Part shown: positions 1-9,098 of the stretch, in pieces
How positions within the stretch are numbered: the stretch's first letter is position 1
Layout: each line of letters starts with the position of its first letter
IMG/VR virus record: IMGVR_UViG_3300048032_000136
Span: 1 to 31,123 of that record
Source: a virus
Direction: 5' to 3' (one strand)
DNA length: 31,123 nucleotides
The notes under the pieces: generated by a model
Databases searched by the model: none
What the model saw: the letters and a program-made list of their open reading frames with translations, nothing else
Told to the model about the DNA's origin: nothing
Position numbers and translations under genes: made by a program

Positions 1-277
1 TCTAGATGAAAAAGCAAAAGCACCAAAGCCTTTCTCATCTGACCCATACTTTAGACAATTCTATAGTCTACTAGGGGGCGTAATTACAGATACTGGCTCA
101 GTTATATCTACTTCACAATTACCTGAGAACAATCAAATCAAATTAGAATTTTTAGTAACTGAGTTTGTACCAATTTATCTTTCTGATAATTACAAAAACC
201 TATCAGATTTAGACAAGTTTCAAATGTTACAAGATTTGTATAATAAAGCTAAAGAAGTATCTACCCCCCAAGATTAA
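1..277 (+). CDS. C-terminal end of a late virion protein (partial, unknown)
   Basis: An open frame enters at base 2 and stops with TAA at 275-277, giving the last 91 residues of a protein whose start lies outside the window. The visible part is soluble-looking and mixed in charge, with no motif I recognise. It sits directly before the large ejection-like protein, which is the position of T7 gp15 in T7 order, so an internal core or ejection protein is a reasonable positional guess. No sequence similarity supports that. The next gene starts 11 bases later with its ribosome site (AAAGGAG) right after this stop. Confidence 0.6.
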   Translation, partial: LDEKAKAPKPFSSDPYFRQFYSLLGGVITDTGSVISTSQLPENNQIKLEFLVTEFVPIYLSDNYKNLSDLDKFQMLQDLYNKAKEVSTPQD

Positions 278-288
278 AGGAGTCGTAA

Positions 289-3200
289 ATGGCTGAGCCA
301 GACATTGCCACATCTGCGGATGAAGAGCAAAACGATGGGTATATTAAAGACACACTTGAGGGTGTAGGGACTGGTATAGTCAAAGGCCTTGATGAAATTA
401 CCTCTAAAGTAGACACTGTTAGTGGTGGTCTTCTAGATGACGCAGCTACTTGGTTAAATGATAATGTAGTCGATTTAGGTACTTTTGGTGTCAACGAAGA
501 TGGCGCAGTAGTTTACGGACGTATCGCTGAGGCTTTGAAACAAGGTAAAGCACAAGGTCTTGAAGGTGTAGATTTAGATAACTACGTCAAAGATAATGCT
601 CAGCTTTATAAGTTGACTGACGGACTACAGACTATACCTGGCAACATATCATCAGGTCTTACACAGTTTGCTGTAGGATGGTTACCAGTAAATCGCGTCT
701 TGAGTGTATTTAATACCACCAACAAGGTAACCAAAGGCGCAAAGCTCATGGCTGAAGGTGCAGGCGCAGAGATGCTTGCCTTTGATAAGCACGAAGAACG
801 CCTGTCAAACCTTATTCAAGAATATCCTACACTAGAAAACCCCATCACAGAGTTTTTAGCTGCTGACCCAGACGATGGAACAGCGTTAGCATTACTTAAA
901 CAAGCTTCAGAAGGTGTGCTTACTGAGGTTGCTTTCTTACCATTGGTAGCAGGATTAAAAGCTATCAGGGCTAACCGCAGAAACTTTGATGAAACAGATG
1001 AGCTAGTTGCAGAAGCTGTTGCAGAGGCTGAGACATTAGTTCCACAATTAGGTAACGATGTTGATGAAGCTATGGCAGCTTGGGAGGAAGCAAACCAAGC
1101 CATCGTTAAATCGCACGATGAAGCGGCTACAATGCCTAGCCCCACCAACCAAAAGAAACGTGCAGAAGGGCGAAGCGAAGCTGTTGCCACAATGACTGAT
1201 GACCAAGTTTCCGACTTGCAGTCTAGAGGTGGTGCTATCACACAGACTAATGAAGAGATGATAGCATCTGCAAAAATCTCTATTGGACAGCATTTAGCTA
1301 AGTATGGAGATAGCACAGAACAGGGTATTCAAGATTGGATTACACGTTTCGGTGGTGATGTAACACGAGCAAGAAAAACTCTAGCTCGTGCTGTGGTACT
1401 TGCTGACGTTGCAGATGTTAATTTTGGAACTGTGCTTAGTAAGTATGAGACAGGTGATGCGTCTTACGCAGAGCTAACTAATGCTTTTAAGCAAGTTGTA
1501 GCCTCAGTTAATGTAGCCCGTGGTGGTTTTTCTGAAGCTGGACGTATGCTTGAATTTTCTAAAGTTGTTGATGGTTGGAACATAAACACCCTAGACACTG
1601 CTATCAAAGCAGGGACAGCTTTGAAAAGTAATCTCAAGGGGCGTAAGAAATTTTACGCTGAGATGGCTAAGTACGGTATCCAACTACAGAACGCTGGCTC
1701 TCGTGGCATTGGCATGATTAACGAGTTGTTCATCAACTCTATCTTGTCAGGCTTCAAAACTCATGCTGTCAACATAGGCTCTAACACCTACACAATGCTG
1801 ACCATGCCTTTGGAAAAAGCTATTGGTGCAGGAATCAAAGGCAATCGTGATGACATGATGAAAGCCTTGAGGATGTATCAGGGCTTTGCGTATGGAAGTT
1901 TATCATCTGCTAAAGGAGCGTTTGGCGCACTTAAAAGTGGACAGACTAAACTAGATGCCGACTACTCCATCATGGAAGATGGTAAAATGGTCAAGGAAGG
2001 GTACATCCCTCTTTGGGCTGGTGGCGGTATTATCCGCGCACCTACACGTCTACTTGCCGCTGAAGACGAGTTTTTCAAGCAGATTAACTTTCGTGCTTTT
2101 GTTTACTCAGAATCAGTATCAGCAGGACGTGAGCTTATAAAGCGAGGTGAGTTAGATAAGGCTGACCTAGCCAAGTATGTGGATGACGAAGTCGAAAAGG
2201 CTGTCAACATCCAGATGGAACAGGCTATGACAGGTAGAGCAAGCGATGATGCTTTAGCTCCTACTGCAGATGCGGCTATCCAATATGGACGTGTTTCTAC
2301 CTTTACTCAGGGGTTAGATGGAAAAGTATCTCAGGGAATTAGTAAGGCTGTCACAGACTTTCCTATCCTGCGTCAGATTAACCCATTCGTTAGAACTCCG
2401 TTAAACCTACTATCTTACACAGTACAAAGAAGTCCGTTATTCCTGTTATCAGGACGCTGGCGTAGAGACTTTATGGCTGGTGGTACACGTCAAGGCGAGG
2501 CTATTACGAGAGCTACAGTAGGTGGGGGACTAGCTACTTACTTCTACAACCTAGCAGTAGAAGGTCAGATAACTGGCTCAGGTGAACAGCTTGATACAGC
2601 ACAGCTTAAAGGTCTACAGGATATTGCAGGGTATGATAAGAACTCTGTGATTACCGAAGATGGTTATGCAAACGTACAGCGTTTATCCCCTGCCCTAGAC
2701 CTTATGACCATTATGGCATCCATACACGAACTTAATAAGTTTGGTAATAAAGATGCTGCTGATGAGATGGCTATGGGAGTAACTATGGTCATCACAGAAA
2801 TGATGCGTGATAAGTCATTCATGCAGGGTATTGATGATTTCTTCAATGCTATTGATGACCCTGAGCGTTATGGTACGTCTTACATGGCTAACCGCGCAGG
2901 TGCTTTAATACCTTATTCTGGTCTACTGAAGTCTATTAACCAAGAGCTTAATGACCCTAAGAATAGAAAGATACGAACAGTTCTTGATGGGTTCTATCGT
3001 AACACTCCAGGCCTATCTGATGAGCTTGACCCTCACTACAACATTCTTGGTGAAGAAAAGTTTATCCCTGAGTTCTATGGGGCAGACATGGCATCTCCTG
3101 TTGGTTGGTCTGAATTAAAAGATAACCCACTAGCTGAAGAATGGATGAACGCTCTAGAAGATGGTCTTCCCTACAACATAGGAATGCCCCCTCTTAATAA

Positions 3201-3765
3201 GGACGGTATAGACCTGACTGACAGAGCGTTTGCCACAGATAGAGATGGTAAACCTCTAGACCCTAAACTTAGCCGTGGCACAGCCTATGGAGAGTGGATG
3301 CGGAGAACTGGTCTTATTGAAGTAAGCTTCGTTATTAATGGTAAAGTCATTAGTAAAGAGCCTGTAACATTAAGAGAAGCTCTAACAAAGCTAGTTCAAG
3401 ACCCAAGTTTCCAAGGTGATGGAACAGGTAATATAAGAATTGGCGATAGGGTATATGAAGGTAGCAAGCAAGAACTTGTCAAAAAAGCTATCCAGCAATA
3501 CCGAAAAATCTCATGGGATTTGATGGTTGGACAAGACCCTTACACCACACGAGCAGGTGTATTTGGAGAGGATGATGTTCTTTATGAAGTAAAGGGCAAG
3601 CCACCAAAGCAGTTTAAGGATTTTCCTATCTACCAGAAATTAGCAATAGCTTATTGGACTAACAATAGAGCTAAGGGCTACTTCGCCAATTCACAAGAAG
3701 GTCAAGACTTTATGAAAAGTCGTGAACCACAACTTAATAGCGTACTCACAGGAGGCACTAACTAA
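289..3765 (+). CDS. Large putative internal virion / DNA-ejection protein (gp16 position)
   Basis: A 1158-residue protein, the largest gene here, starting at ATG 289 after AAAGGAG. It lies between the end of another virion protein and the tail fibre, the place of T7 gp16 (1318 residues). It is Ala/Gly-rich with long helical stretches. An acidic N-terminus is followed by a coiled, Ala/Glu-rich part near residues 230-300. Hydrophobic or amphipathic stretches appear near 475-560 (SGFKTHAVNIGSNTYTML) and 695-770 (NPFVRTPLNLLSYTVQ, GGGLATYFYNLAVEG). I see no lytic transglycosylase motif at the N-terminus, unlike T7 gp16. The role as an ejection-channel protein is inferred from size and position. 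It overlaps the next gene by one base (TAATG). Confidence 0.6.
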   Translation: MAEPDIATSADEEQNDGYIKDTLEGVGTGIVKGLDEITSKVDTVSGGLLDDAATWLNDNVVDLGTFGVNEDGAVVYGRIAEALKQGKAQGLEGVDLDNYVKDNAQLYKLTDGLQTIPGNISSGLTQFAVGWLPVNRVLSVFNTTNKVTKGAKLMAEGAGAEMLAFDKHEERLSNLIQEYPTLENPITEFLAADPDDGTALALLKQASEGVLTEVAFLPLVAGLKAIRANRRNFDETDELVAEAVAEAETLVPQLGNDVDEAMAAWEEANQAIVKSHDEAATMPSPTNQKKRAEGRSEAVATMTDDQVSDLQSRGGAITQTNEEMIASAKISIGQHLAKYGDSTEQGIQDWITRFGGDVTRARKTLARAVVLADVADVNFGTVLSKYETGDASYAELTNAFKQVVASVNVARGGFSEAGRMLEFSKVVDGWNINTLDTAIKAGTALKSNLKGRKKFYAEMAKYGIQLQNAGSRGIGMINELFINSILSGFKTHAVNIGSNTYTMLTMPLEKAIGAGIKGNRDDMMKALRMYQGFAYGSLSSAKGAFGALKSGQTKLDADYSIMEDGKMVKEGYIPLWAGGGIIRAPTRLLAAEDEFFKQINFRAFVYSESVSAGRELIKRGELDKADLAKYVDDEVEKAVNIQMEQAMTGRASDDALAPTADAAIQYGRVSTFTQGLDGKVSQGISKAVTDFPILRQINPFVRTPLNLLSYTVQRSPLFLLSGRWRRDFMAGGTRQGEAITRATVGGGLATYFYNLAVEGQITGSGEQLDTAQLKGLQDIAGYDKNSVITEDGYANVQRLSPALDLMTIMASIHELNKFGNKDAADEMAMGVTMVITEMMRDKSFMQGIDDFFNAIDDPERYGTSYMANRAGALIPYSGLLKSINQELNDPKNRKIRTVLDGFYRNTPGLSDELDPHYNILGEEKFIPEFYGADMASPVGWSELKDNPLAEEWMNALEDGLPYNIGMPPLNKDGIDLTDRAFATDRDGKPLDPKLSRGTAYGEWMRRTGLIEVSFVINGKVISKEPVTLREALTKLVQDPSFQGDGTGNIRIGDRVYEGSKQELVKKAIQQYRKISWDLMVGQDPYTTRAGVFGEDDVLYEVKGKPPKQFKDFPIYQKLAIAYWTNNRAKGYFANSQEGQDFMKSREPQLNSVLTGGTN

Positions 3766-5150
3766 TGGCTGAATCCATAGTCACCTTCGCAAGCATAGGC
3801 TCACCTCAATCAAGCTTTTCATTTTCATTTAGCTACTTAGCTGCAACTGATATTGATGCGTTTGTTGATGGTACATCTGTGTTTGCAAACAATGCCTCCA
3901 CAGGTACAGCAGTTGGAGGAAACACCTACACAGTAGCATTTAGCTCTAGTGGGTCTAAGACATTAACTTTCTCCCCTGCCGTACCACAGGGAAGCACAGT
4001 GCGTATTGAGAGAAACACTGCCCTTACATCTAAGGCGGTAGATTTCTCAGACGGTGCTGTGCTTACTGAACTCGCATTGGATTCTGCTATTGACCAAGTG
4101 TTCTTTGCTACTCAGGAGTCCAACGATAAGACTGCAGAGTCTATTAAGGTAACTGCTGACGGTAAGTTCGATGCTATATCTAAAGTCATCAAGAATGTAG
4201 CAGACCCCTCATCTGCCCAAGATGCCGCTACAAAGAACTATGTGGACACAAGTGCAAACGCGGCGGCTACTTCAGCCACAAATGCCGCAAACTCAGCTAC
4301 AGCATCGGCTTCAAGTGCTACTACATCAACTACTCAGGCTACTAATAGTAGTAACTCAGCCACTGCTTCGGCTAACTCAGCTACAGCAAGTGCTAACAGT
4401 GCGACAGCTTCGGCTAATAGTGCCACTGCTAGTGCTAACTCTGCTAGTGCGGCATCTACCTCAGAATCTAATGCCTCAACTTCGGCATCAACTTCTAGTA
4501 CACAGGCAACTAATAGTACCAACTCAGCGACAGCCAGCGCAAATTCTGCAACAGCTTCGGCAGGTTCTGCCTCGACTGCCTCTACACAGGCATCCAACGC
4601 CTCTACATCAGCAACCCTTTCTGGCAACTACGCCAACAAAACAGACGGTGCTGTAGCTGGAAGTGAGTATTCGGCTAAGGCTTGGGCTTTAGGGGGTACA
4701 GGTGTAACTGATACGGCTGGTTCTGGTGGTGCTAAAGAATGGGCTACTGATACTACGAACCAAGTAGATGGCACTGAATACTCAGCTAAAGAGTATGCTA
4801 TCGGCTCACAAGCTGGAAACACTGCTGGTTCTGCTAAACAGTGGGCAATCGGTGGTGGTGGTTCTTATGCCACTAACACAACTGTCGATGGCGCAAACTA
4901 CTCAGCTAAGTATTGGGCAGAGGTAGCCGCTAGTCACGCAGATGCCGTAGATGACATTTATCTTGGAAGCAAATCGTCAAATCCGACACTAGATAATGAT
5001 GGTAATGCGCTTCAAGTAGGTGCGCTCTATTATAATAGCGGTAGCACAGTGCTTCGTGTGTGGAACGGTTCGGCATGGGAAGATGCTGTCGTATCTACAT
5101 CAGGCTTTGCTTCGGCTGGTTTCTCAATCGCAATGTCAATCGCTCTATAG
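3765..5150 (+). CDS. Tail fibre protein with T7-fibre-like N-terminus and Ala/Ser/Asn repeat shaft
   Basis: 461 residues from ATG 3765, overlapping the previous stop (TAATG) with GGAGG nine bases upstream. Residues 1-150 resemble the T7 gp17 virion-attachment domain: a beta-rich start, then RIERNT and a DFSDGAVLTELALDSAIDQ stretch typical of that domain. Residues about 160-285 are a low-complexity shaft of about seven-residue units such as SANSATA. Residues 290-390 carry four degenerate units built on YSAK-x-WA or SAK-x-WA. The C-terminus has ALYYNSGSTVLRVWNGSAWE, a common fibre end motif. It is shorter than T7 gp17 (553) and probably acts as the baseplate-side fibre to which the following receptor-binding proteins attach. 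That last point is inference. Confidence 0.85.
   Translation: MAESIVTFASIGSPQSSFSFSFSYLAATDIDAFVDGTSVFANNASTGTAVGGNTYTVAFSSSGSKTLTFSPAVPQGSTVRIERNTALTSKAVDFSDGAVLTELALDSAIDQVFFATQESNDKTAESIKVTADGKFDAISKVIKNVADPSSAQDAATKNYVDTSANAAATSATNAANSATASASSATTSTTQATNSSNSATASANSATASANSATASANSATASANSASAASTSESNASTSASTSSTQATNSTNSATASANSATASAGSASTASTQASNASTSATLSGNYANKTDGAVAGSEYSAKAWALGGTGVTDTAGSGGAKEWATDTTNQVDGTEYSAKEYAIGSQAGNTAGSAKQWAIGGGGSYATNTTVDGANYSAKYWAEVAASHADAVDDIYLGSKSSNPTLDNDGNALQVGALYYNSGSTVLRVWNGSAWEDAVVSTSGFASAGFSIAMSIAL
4243..4623 (+). repeat. Degenerate in-frame minisatellite in the tail fibre
   Basis: Roughly 21-base units coding for A/S/N/T-rich heptads (for example ANSATAS) repeat through this stretch. 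The units vary at synonymous sites (GCT/GCG/GCC, AGT/TCA/TCG), so the amino-acid pattern is more conserved than the DNA. The heptad period suggests a trimeric coiled or beta-helical shaft. The same DNA makes a long spurious open frame on the other strand. Confidence 0.8.
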
Positions 5151-5164
5151 TTTAAGGAAAAAAC

Positions 5165-5500
5165 ATGGCACAGAATTTTAGACGTTATGCCGTACAGGGT
5201 GTTGGCACTGCCGCAACAGACATTCCTGACGGTGCAAATTTTGATAGCTACGATACGATTGTAGGTATCCACATGACTAACATTACCACTAATGCAATCA
5301 CCGTAGATGCGTATATCGCCAACGGTGGCACAAACTACTACCTCATCAAAGGCGCACCTGTTGCGGCTGGTGGCGCACTTCAACTTCTTGATGGTGGCGC
5401 AAAGGTAGTCGTGCAGTCTGGCGATAGGCTCTACGTCAAGTCAGACACAGCATCATCTTTGGATTGCTGGGTATCAGCAGTAGACGCAATTTCATCATAG
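5165..5500 (+). CDS. Small beta-rich virion-associated protein (hypothetical)
   Basis: 111 residues from ATG 5165, with AAGGAAAAAAC upstream. The sequence alternates short beta strands and loops: SYDTIVGIHMTNITTNAITV, then YYLIKGAPVAAGGALQLLDG, then SGDRLYVKSDTASSLDCWVS. This reads like a small jelly-roll or immunoglobulin-like decoration or fibre-accessory protein. I recall very similar short proteins beside tail genes in other marine phages, always without assigned function. It sits between two fibre genes and is probably a virion structural component. There is one Cys and no signal peptide or membrane segment. Confidence 0.7.
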   Translation: MAQNFRRYAVQGVGTAATDIPDGANFDSYDTIVGIHMTNITTNAITVDAYIANGGTNYYLIKGAPVAAGGALQLLDGGAKVVVQSGDRLYVKSDTASSLDCWVSAVDAISS

Positions 5501-5510
5501 GAGTGACCCA

Positions 5511-6593
5511 ATGGGATACGTAGGCAATCAAACTACAACAGCGTTCACCTCTATGGACAAGCAGGACATAACTGGCAACGGTGGGACAAGCTATACGCTT
5601 TCTCATGCTGTTGCTAATGCCCAAGAGATTGAGGTGTTCGTCAACAACGTCAGACAGGAGCCAGCCGTAGCTTACACTGCTACAGGCACAACACTGACAA
5701 TGACAGGTGCAGTAGCATCAACTGATGACTTCTATGTTGTCTATCAGGGCAAGGCTGTTCAGACAGTAGTACCGCCAGATGGTTCGGTTACATCTGCAAA
5801 GATTGCTGACGATGCTGTTACATCTGCAAAGCTAGACACGAACATTGCTATTGCTGGAACGCTTAGTACGGTTGGTAGCGTAGGCATTGGCACTACTTCG
5901 CCACCAGACCATCTAAGCGTAGTAACCACTGGCGCTAATGCACAACTTAGCGTTGACAGAAGTGATGGTGCGAGTGGCAGAACGGTTCTTATTCATAGTA
6001 GTACAGGCGGTCAATTACAAACAACAGGCTCTGTGCCTTTACTATTTGGTACTGCTGATACTGAACGGTGCCGTGTGGATACGGCAGGCAATCTATTAAT
6101 CGGTCGCACTGTAGCAACCAGCAACACTGGCGGTCATTTTATTACACCTAGCTATGGGTTTTTTGAGAATGACGGCACACCATTTTTCATAAACAGATTT
6201 AACAGTAATGGCGACCTGTTAATTTTCCGCAAAAATAATTCTGGTGTTGGAAGCATAAGCACAACTGGTAGCTCTACTGCCTACAACACCTCATCCGACT
6301 ACCGCTTAAAAACCGCAGTAACCTATGACTGGGATGCAACCACACGCCTAAAACAACTCAAGCCAGCACGTTTTAAGTGGATTGTTGATGGGGATGACGC
6401 AGAGTTTGTTGATGGATTTATAGCGGATGAAGCCCAGACCGTTGTCCCCGAATCTGTAACTGGAACTAAGGACGAAATAGATGCTGATGGCAACCCTGTA
6501 ATGCAGGGGATAGACCAGTCCAAACTCGTCCCATTACTTTGTAAGACCATTTTAGAATTAGAAGCGCGTATTACAGCACTGGAGGCAAGCTAA
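5511..6593 (+). CDS. Tail fibre with C-terminal S74 intramolecular chaperone domain
   Basis: 360 residues from ATG 5511 (GGAGTGACCCA upstream). Residues 1-110 are a beta-rich attachment module ending in two DGSVTSAK / DAVTSAKLD stalk units. The middle is beta-rich. Residues from about 258 match the endosialidase chaperone / peptidase S74 family: SSDYRLK (candidate catalytic Ser262-Asp263), LKPARFKW, GFIADEAQTVVPESV, QSKLVPLLCKTILELEARI. In this family the domain trimerises the fibre and then cuts itself off at the Ser-Asp site. The first module resembles the N-terminus of the ORF at 7785. It overlaps the next gene by one base (TAATG). Confidence 0.88.
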   Translation: MGYVGNQTTTAFTSMDKQDITGNGGTSYTLSHAVANAQEIEVFVNNVRQEPAVAYTATGTTLTMTGAVASTDDFYVVYQGKAVQTVVPPDGSVTSAKIADDAVTSAKLDTNIAIAGTLSTVGSVGIGTTSPPDHLSVVTTGANAQLSVDRSDGASGRTVLIHSSTGGQLQTTGSVPLLFGTADTERCRVDTAGNLLIGRTVATSNTGGHFITPSYGFFENDGTPFFINRFNSNGDLLIFRKNNSGVGSISTTGSSTAYNTSSDYRLKTAVTYDWDATTRLKQLKPARFKWIVDGDDAEFVDGFIADEAQTVVPESVTGTKDEIDADGNPVMQGIDQSKLVPLLCKTILELEARITALEAS

Positions 6594-7594
6594 TGGCTTT
6601 AAGTAAAATCACAAACGCCTCTGTCGCTGACAATGCGGTGCATGGGCGAAGGAATATTGTGACCAATGGGGAAATGGTTATCTCGCAACGGGGAATTGAC
6701 ATTAACTCTTTGGGAGAAACTGGATACTCAGCCGACCGTTTTAGGACTCGAACATACGGTGGTAACGGTAGATTTGATTATGACCAAGTTACAGATGTTG
6801 TGCCAAGTAGCACTTTTAAGTATGCCGCTAAATATACCGTTTCAACAGCGGCAACAGATGTTGGGTCTTTCGGTTATTCTGTGCAACAGGTCATTGAAGG
6901 TCACAACATTGCTCAATTAAGGATTGGTAGGTCGGACGCAAAACCGTTTACAATAAGTTTCTGGGCAAGGTCATCAGTATCTGGCACATACAGTTCTGGG
7001 GTTGCCACAGCTTCTGGAGACATTTCTTTTGTAACTGAGTTCACGCTTGTGGCAGACACTTGGAAATATATTTCCTACACAGTACCCGCTTACACAACCA
7101 GTGTTCCTACAAATCTTAATGAAACAAATGGTAGTGGGCTATTCTTTACAGTTATTGGGCTGGCATCACAAACCTCTAAACAGACTAGCACATTAGATGC
7201 GTGGCAAAGCGGTAACTTTGTTTTTTCTAGTAACCAAACAAACTTTATGTCAGCAACTACCCGCACAGTGCATATCACAGGCGTCCAGCTTGAGGTAGGC
7301 GATGCGTCACCTTTTGAGCATCGGTCATTCGGTGAAGAACTGGCGGCGTGTCAGAGGTACTATTTTGAGATTAATTGGGATACTACTGAACGCCCGCTAG
7401 GTGCTAACTACAATTCTTCTAGAAGCGTATGTACTCAATCATTTCATGTGCAAATGAGAACAGACCCGACAGTAACTTCCACTTTTGCTGTCGGTGGATT
7501 ACAGTCTGATTATTCTAACGAACACTGCTTTAGGTGGTACGGAAACCAACAGCAAATTTCAGTTTCGTCAGCAAAAGCAGATGCGGAGTTGTAA
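6593..7594 (+). CDS. Tail / receptor-binding protein, carbohydrate-binding-like
   Basis: 333 residues starting at ATG 6593 inside the previous stop. The N-terminus has the pattern RRNIVTNGEMVISQRG followed by YSADRFRTRTYG. The middle is a beta-sandwich-like region (FTISFWARSSVSGTY, TWKYISYTVPAYTT). Near residue 230 it has GVQLEVGDASPFEHRSFGEE followed by LAACQRYYFE. These are hallmarks of a widespread phage tail or receptor-binding family with a carbohydrate-binding-like fold. It probably contacts the host surface. Its place among other fibre genes supports this, but the ligand cannot be read from the sequence. Confidence 0.78.
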   Translation: MALSKITNASVADNAVHGRRNIVTNGEMVISQRGIDINSLGETGYSADRFRTRTYGGNGRFDYDQVTDVVPSSTFKYAAKYTVSTAATDVGSFGYSVQQVIEGHNIAQLRIGRSDAKPFTISFWARSSVSGTYSSGVATASGDISFVTEFTLVADTWKYISYTVPAYTTSVPTNLNETNGSGLFFTVIGLASQTSKQTSTLDAWQSGNFVFSSNQTNFMSATTRTVHITGVQLEVGDASPFEHRSFGEELAACQRYYFEINWDTTERPLGANYNSSRSVCTQSFHVQMRTDPTVTSTFAVGGLQSDYSNEHCFRWYGNQQQISVSSAKADAEL

Positions 7595-7596
7595 TT

Positions 7597-7785
7597 ATGG
7601 ATAATATGAACATCACTTCAGCCCAATACGAAAATGACGAAATCAATGGCGGCACACTACGACGCCTAACTGTCGTAATAGACGGTGAAACGGTTACTGT
7701 GCCTCAACAAGCTGGCAACCGCCATTACGCAGAAATCATGCGTCAGGTAGACGCTGGCACACTAACCATAGAGGAGGCTGACTGA
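7597..7785 (+). CDS. Small tail-cassette protein (hypothetical, 62 aa)
   Basis: I prefer ATG 7597, two bases after the preceding stop, with GGAG at 7584-7587. An upstream in-frame start at 7534 would run 60 bases inside the receptor-binding gene. The 62-residue product has a short beta part (GTLRRLTVVIDGETVTVP) and ends in GNRHYAEIMRQVDAGTLTIEEAD. That ending is common in small phage proteins placed beside tail fibre genes. No catalytic motif is present. Its last base overlaps the next start (TGATG), so the two are probably translated together. Confidence 0.65.
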   Translation: MDNMNITSAQYENDEINGGTLRRLTVVIDGETVTVPQQAGNRHYAEIMRQVDAGTLTIEEAD

Positions 7786-8615
7786 TGCCCTATATAGGTA
7801 AAGACCCAGTTATCGGTGAGTTTATCGAACTAGATGCTTTGACTGCATCAGCCACCGCAGACTACGCACTCACCAGAAACGGTGCGGCATACAAGCCAGC
7901 AACAGTAAACAACCTACTGGTCAGCATCAACGGTGTTATCCAAGGTGGTTCAACCATGAGTCTGTCAGGTAACACTTTGACGGTTGGTGCTACTCTATCA
8001 TCATCAGACACGATTGATTTCGTCAGAGTTCTAGGCAGTGTTGGCAATGTGTCAGAGCCTACAGATGGCTCAGTTACATCTGCTAAGTTGGCTAATGACA
8101 TTGCTGTTAGTACATTAGATGTTGCTACTATCAGAGCCAGCAACGGTACAACTGCGGCTACTATCCAAACTGATGGCACAGTCATCATGGGTGGTAATCT
8201 TATTAGCACTGCAATGACTACCAACACTACACGCAAAGACATAAGCAGTGGTTCTGGCTTTCAAGACACTGGTTTATATATGCCTTCAATTACCCCCAAA
8301 AGCACAGCATCTAAGTTTCTTATGAATTGGAATATTACTTGCCACACCAACTCTACCAATGGAACAGATGAATTTGAATTTGCTGTTTACAGGTCAATAG
8401 GTGGTGGCTCTGATGTGGAACTTGTTACAAGTATTAATTTTGTCCGTGGGTCATCTGGTGTAAATGACCATACAGAAAGTGTTTCTTATTTAGATGCCCC
8501 AAGCACAACCTCTGCGGTTGTATATAAACTGTACGCCAAAATAGTAGCTGGTAACATTCACATTAATCCAAGCAACAAAAGGCAAGTGTTTATCATTCAA
8601 GAGTTAGCAGGATAG
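7785..8615 (+). CDS. Tail fibre module protein
   Basis: 276 residues from ATG 7785. Residues about 35-110 form a beta-rich module (NNLLVSINGVIQGG, LSGNTLTVGATLSSSDTIDF) ending in EPTDGSVTSAKLANDI. This is the same design as the N-terminus of the ORF at 5511. The C-terminal 120 residues (LYMPSITPKSTASKFLMNWN, SYLDAPSTTSAVVYKLYAKI, NKRQVFIIQELAG) are paralogous to most of the next protein. It therefore looks like an attachment module joined to a receptor-binding head. Function as a fibre is inferred from this architecture and the context. Confidence 0.78.
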   Translation: MPYIGKDPVIGEFIELDALTASATADYALTRNGAAYKPATVNNLLVSINGVIQGGSTMSLSGNTLTVGATLSSSDTIDFVRVLGSVGNVSEPTDGSVTSAKLANDIAVSTLDVATIRASNGTTAATIQTDGTVIMGGNLISTAMTTNTTRKDISSGSGFQDTGLYMPSITPKSTASKFLMNWNITCHTNSTNGTDEFEFAVYRSIGGGSDVELVTSINFVRGSSGVNDHTESVSYLDAPSTTSAVVYKLYAKIVAGNIHINPSNKRQVFIIQELAG

Positions 8616-8624
8616 GAGGAAGAC

Positions 8625-9098
8625 ATGGCACTTACAAAGTTAAACACATCGTCACTGCCCTCTGGCTCTATGTTGAAAGTGGCGCAAACAGTTAAGACTG
8701 ATGTATTTACAACTACGAGTGATTCGTTTGTTGATATTACTGGTCTTTCTGTAAGTATCACACCGTCCTCATCAACAAATAAAATTATGATTGAATTTAA
8801 TATTGGCGCACACGATACAAATAACGCGGCTGAAATCTGTTACAAGATAATTAGAGATAGCACTGCGATTGCGATTGCAGACAGTGGCAATGGTCATCGA
8901 TGCACTGTTGGAACTACAATTAATCCAGACCGTGGTGAAACTGCAAGCATGAAGTTTTTAGATAGTCCTTCAACAACTTCTGCAATTACATATAAAATTC
9001 AAACAAGAGTAAGTGGTGGTCAAACATTAGACATAAACAAACGTGGCGTAATATACGGTGCAATAAGCACAATTACAGCCACAGAAATCGCTGGATAA
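8625..9098 (+). CDS. Fibre-tip-like protein, paralogue of the preceding C-terminus
   Basis: 157 residues from ATG 8625 with AGGAGG upstream. The core (SVSITPSSSTNKIMIEFNIG, SMKFLDSPSTTSAITYKIQT, NKRGVIYGAISTITATEIAG) aligns along its length with the C-terminal half of the ORF at 7785, including the shared (S/A)PSTTSA motif. It lacks the N-terminal attachment module, so it is a free-standing copy of the head domain. A separate receptor-binding tip or alternative adhesin is plausible. It overlaps the following membrane-protein gene by one base (TAATG). Confidence 0.72.
   Translation: MALTKLNTSSLPSGSMLKVAQTVKTDVFTTTSDSFVDITGLSVSITPSSSTNKIMIEFNIGAHDTNNAAEICYKIIRDSTAIAIADSGNGHRCTVGTTINPDRGETASMKFLDSPSTTSAITYKIQTRVSGGQTLDINKRGVIYGAISTITATEIAG

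Noticed and set aside
816-1316. 166-codon minus-strand frame opposite the ejection-type gene
   Set aside because: It lies fully inside a long, well-started plus-strand gene and all recognisable genes are on the plus strand.
4334-4627. 97-codon open frame on the minus strand and another plus-strand frame (4222-4656) in the fibre
   Set aside because: Both are by-products of the repetitive A/S/N/T codons of the tail fibre; their products are low-complexity and have no ribosome sites.
5145-5151. CTATAG near the end of the tail fibre gene as a phage promoter
   Set aside because: Only the last six bases match; the upstream AACCTTCCC word is absent and the TAG is simply the stop codon.
7862-8242. 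126-codon minus-strand frame opposite the fibre gene
   Set aside because: Shadow of a clear fibre gene; no ribosome site or recognisable sequence.
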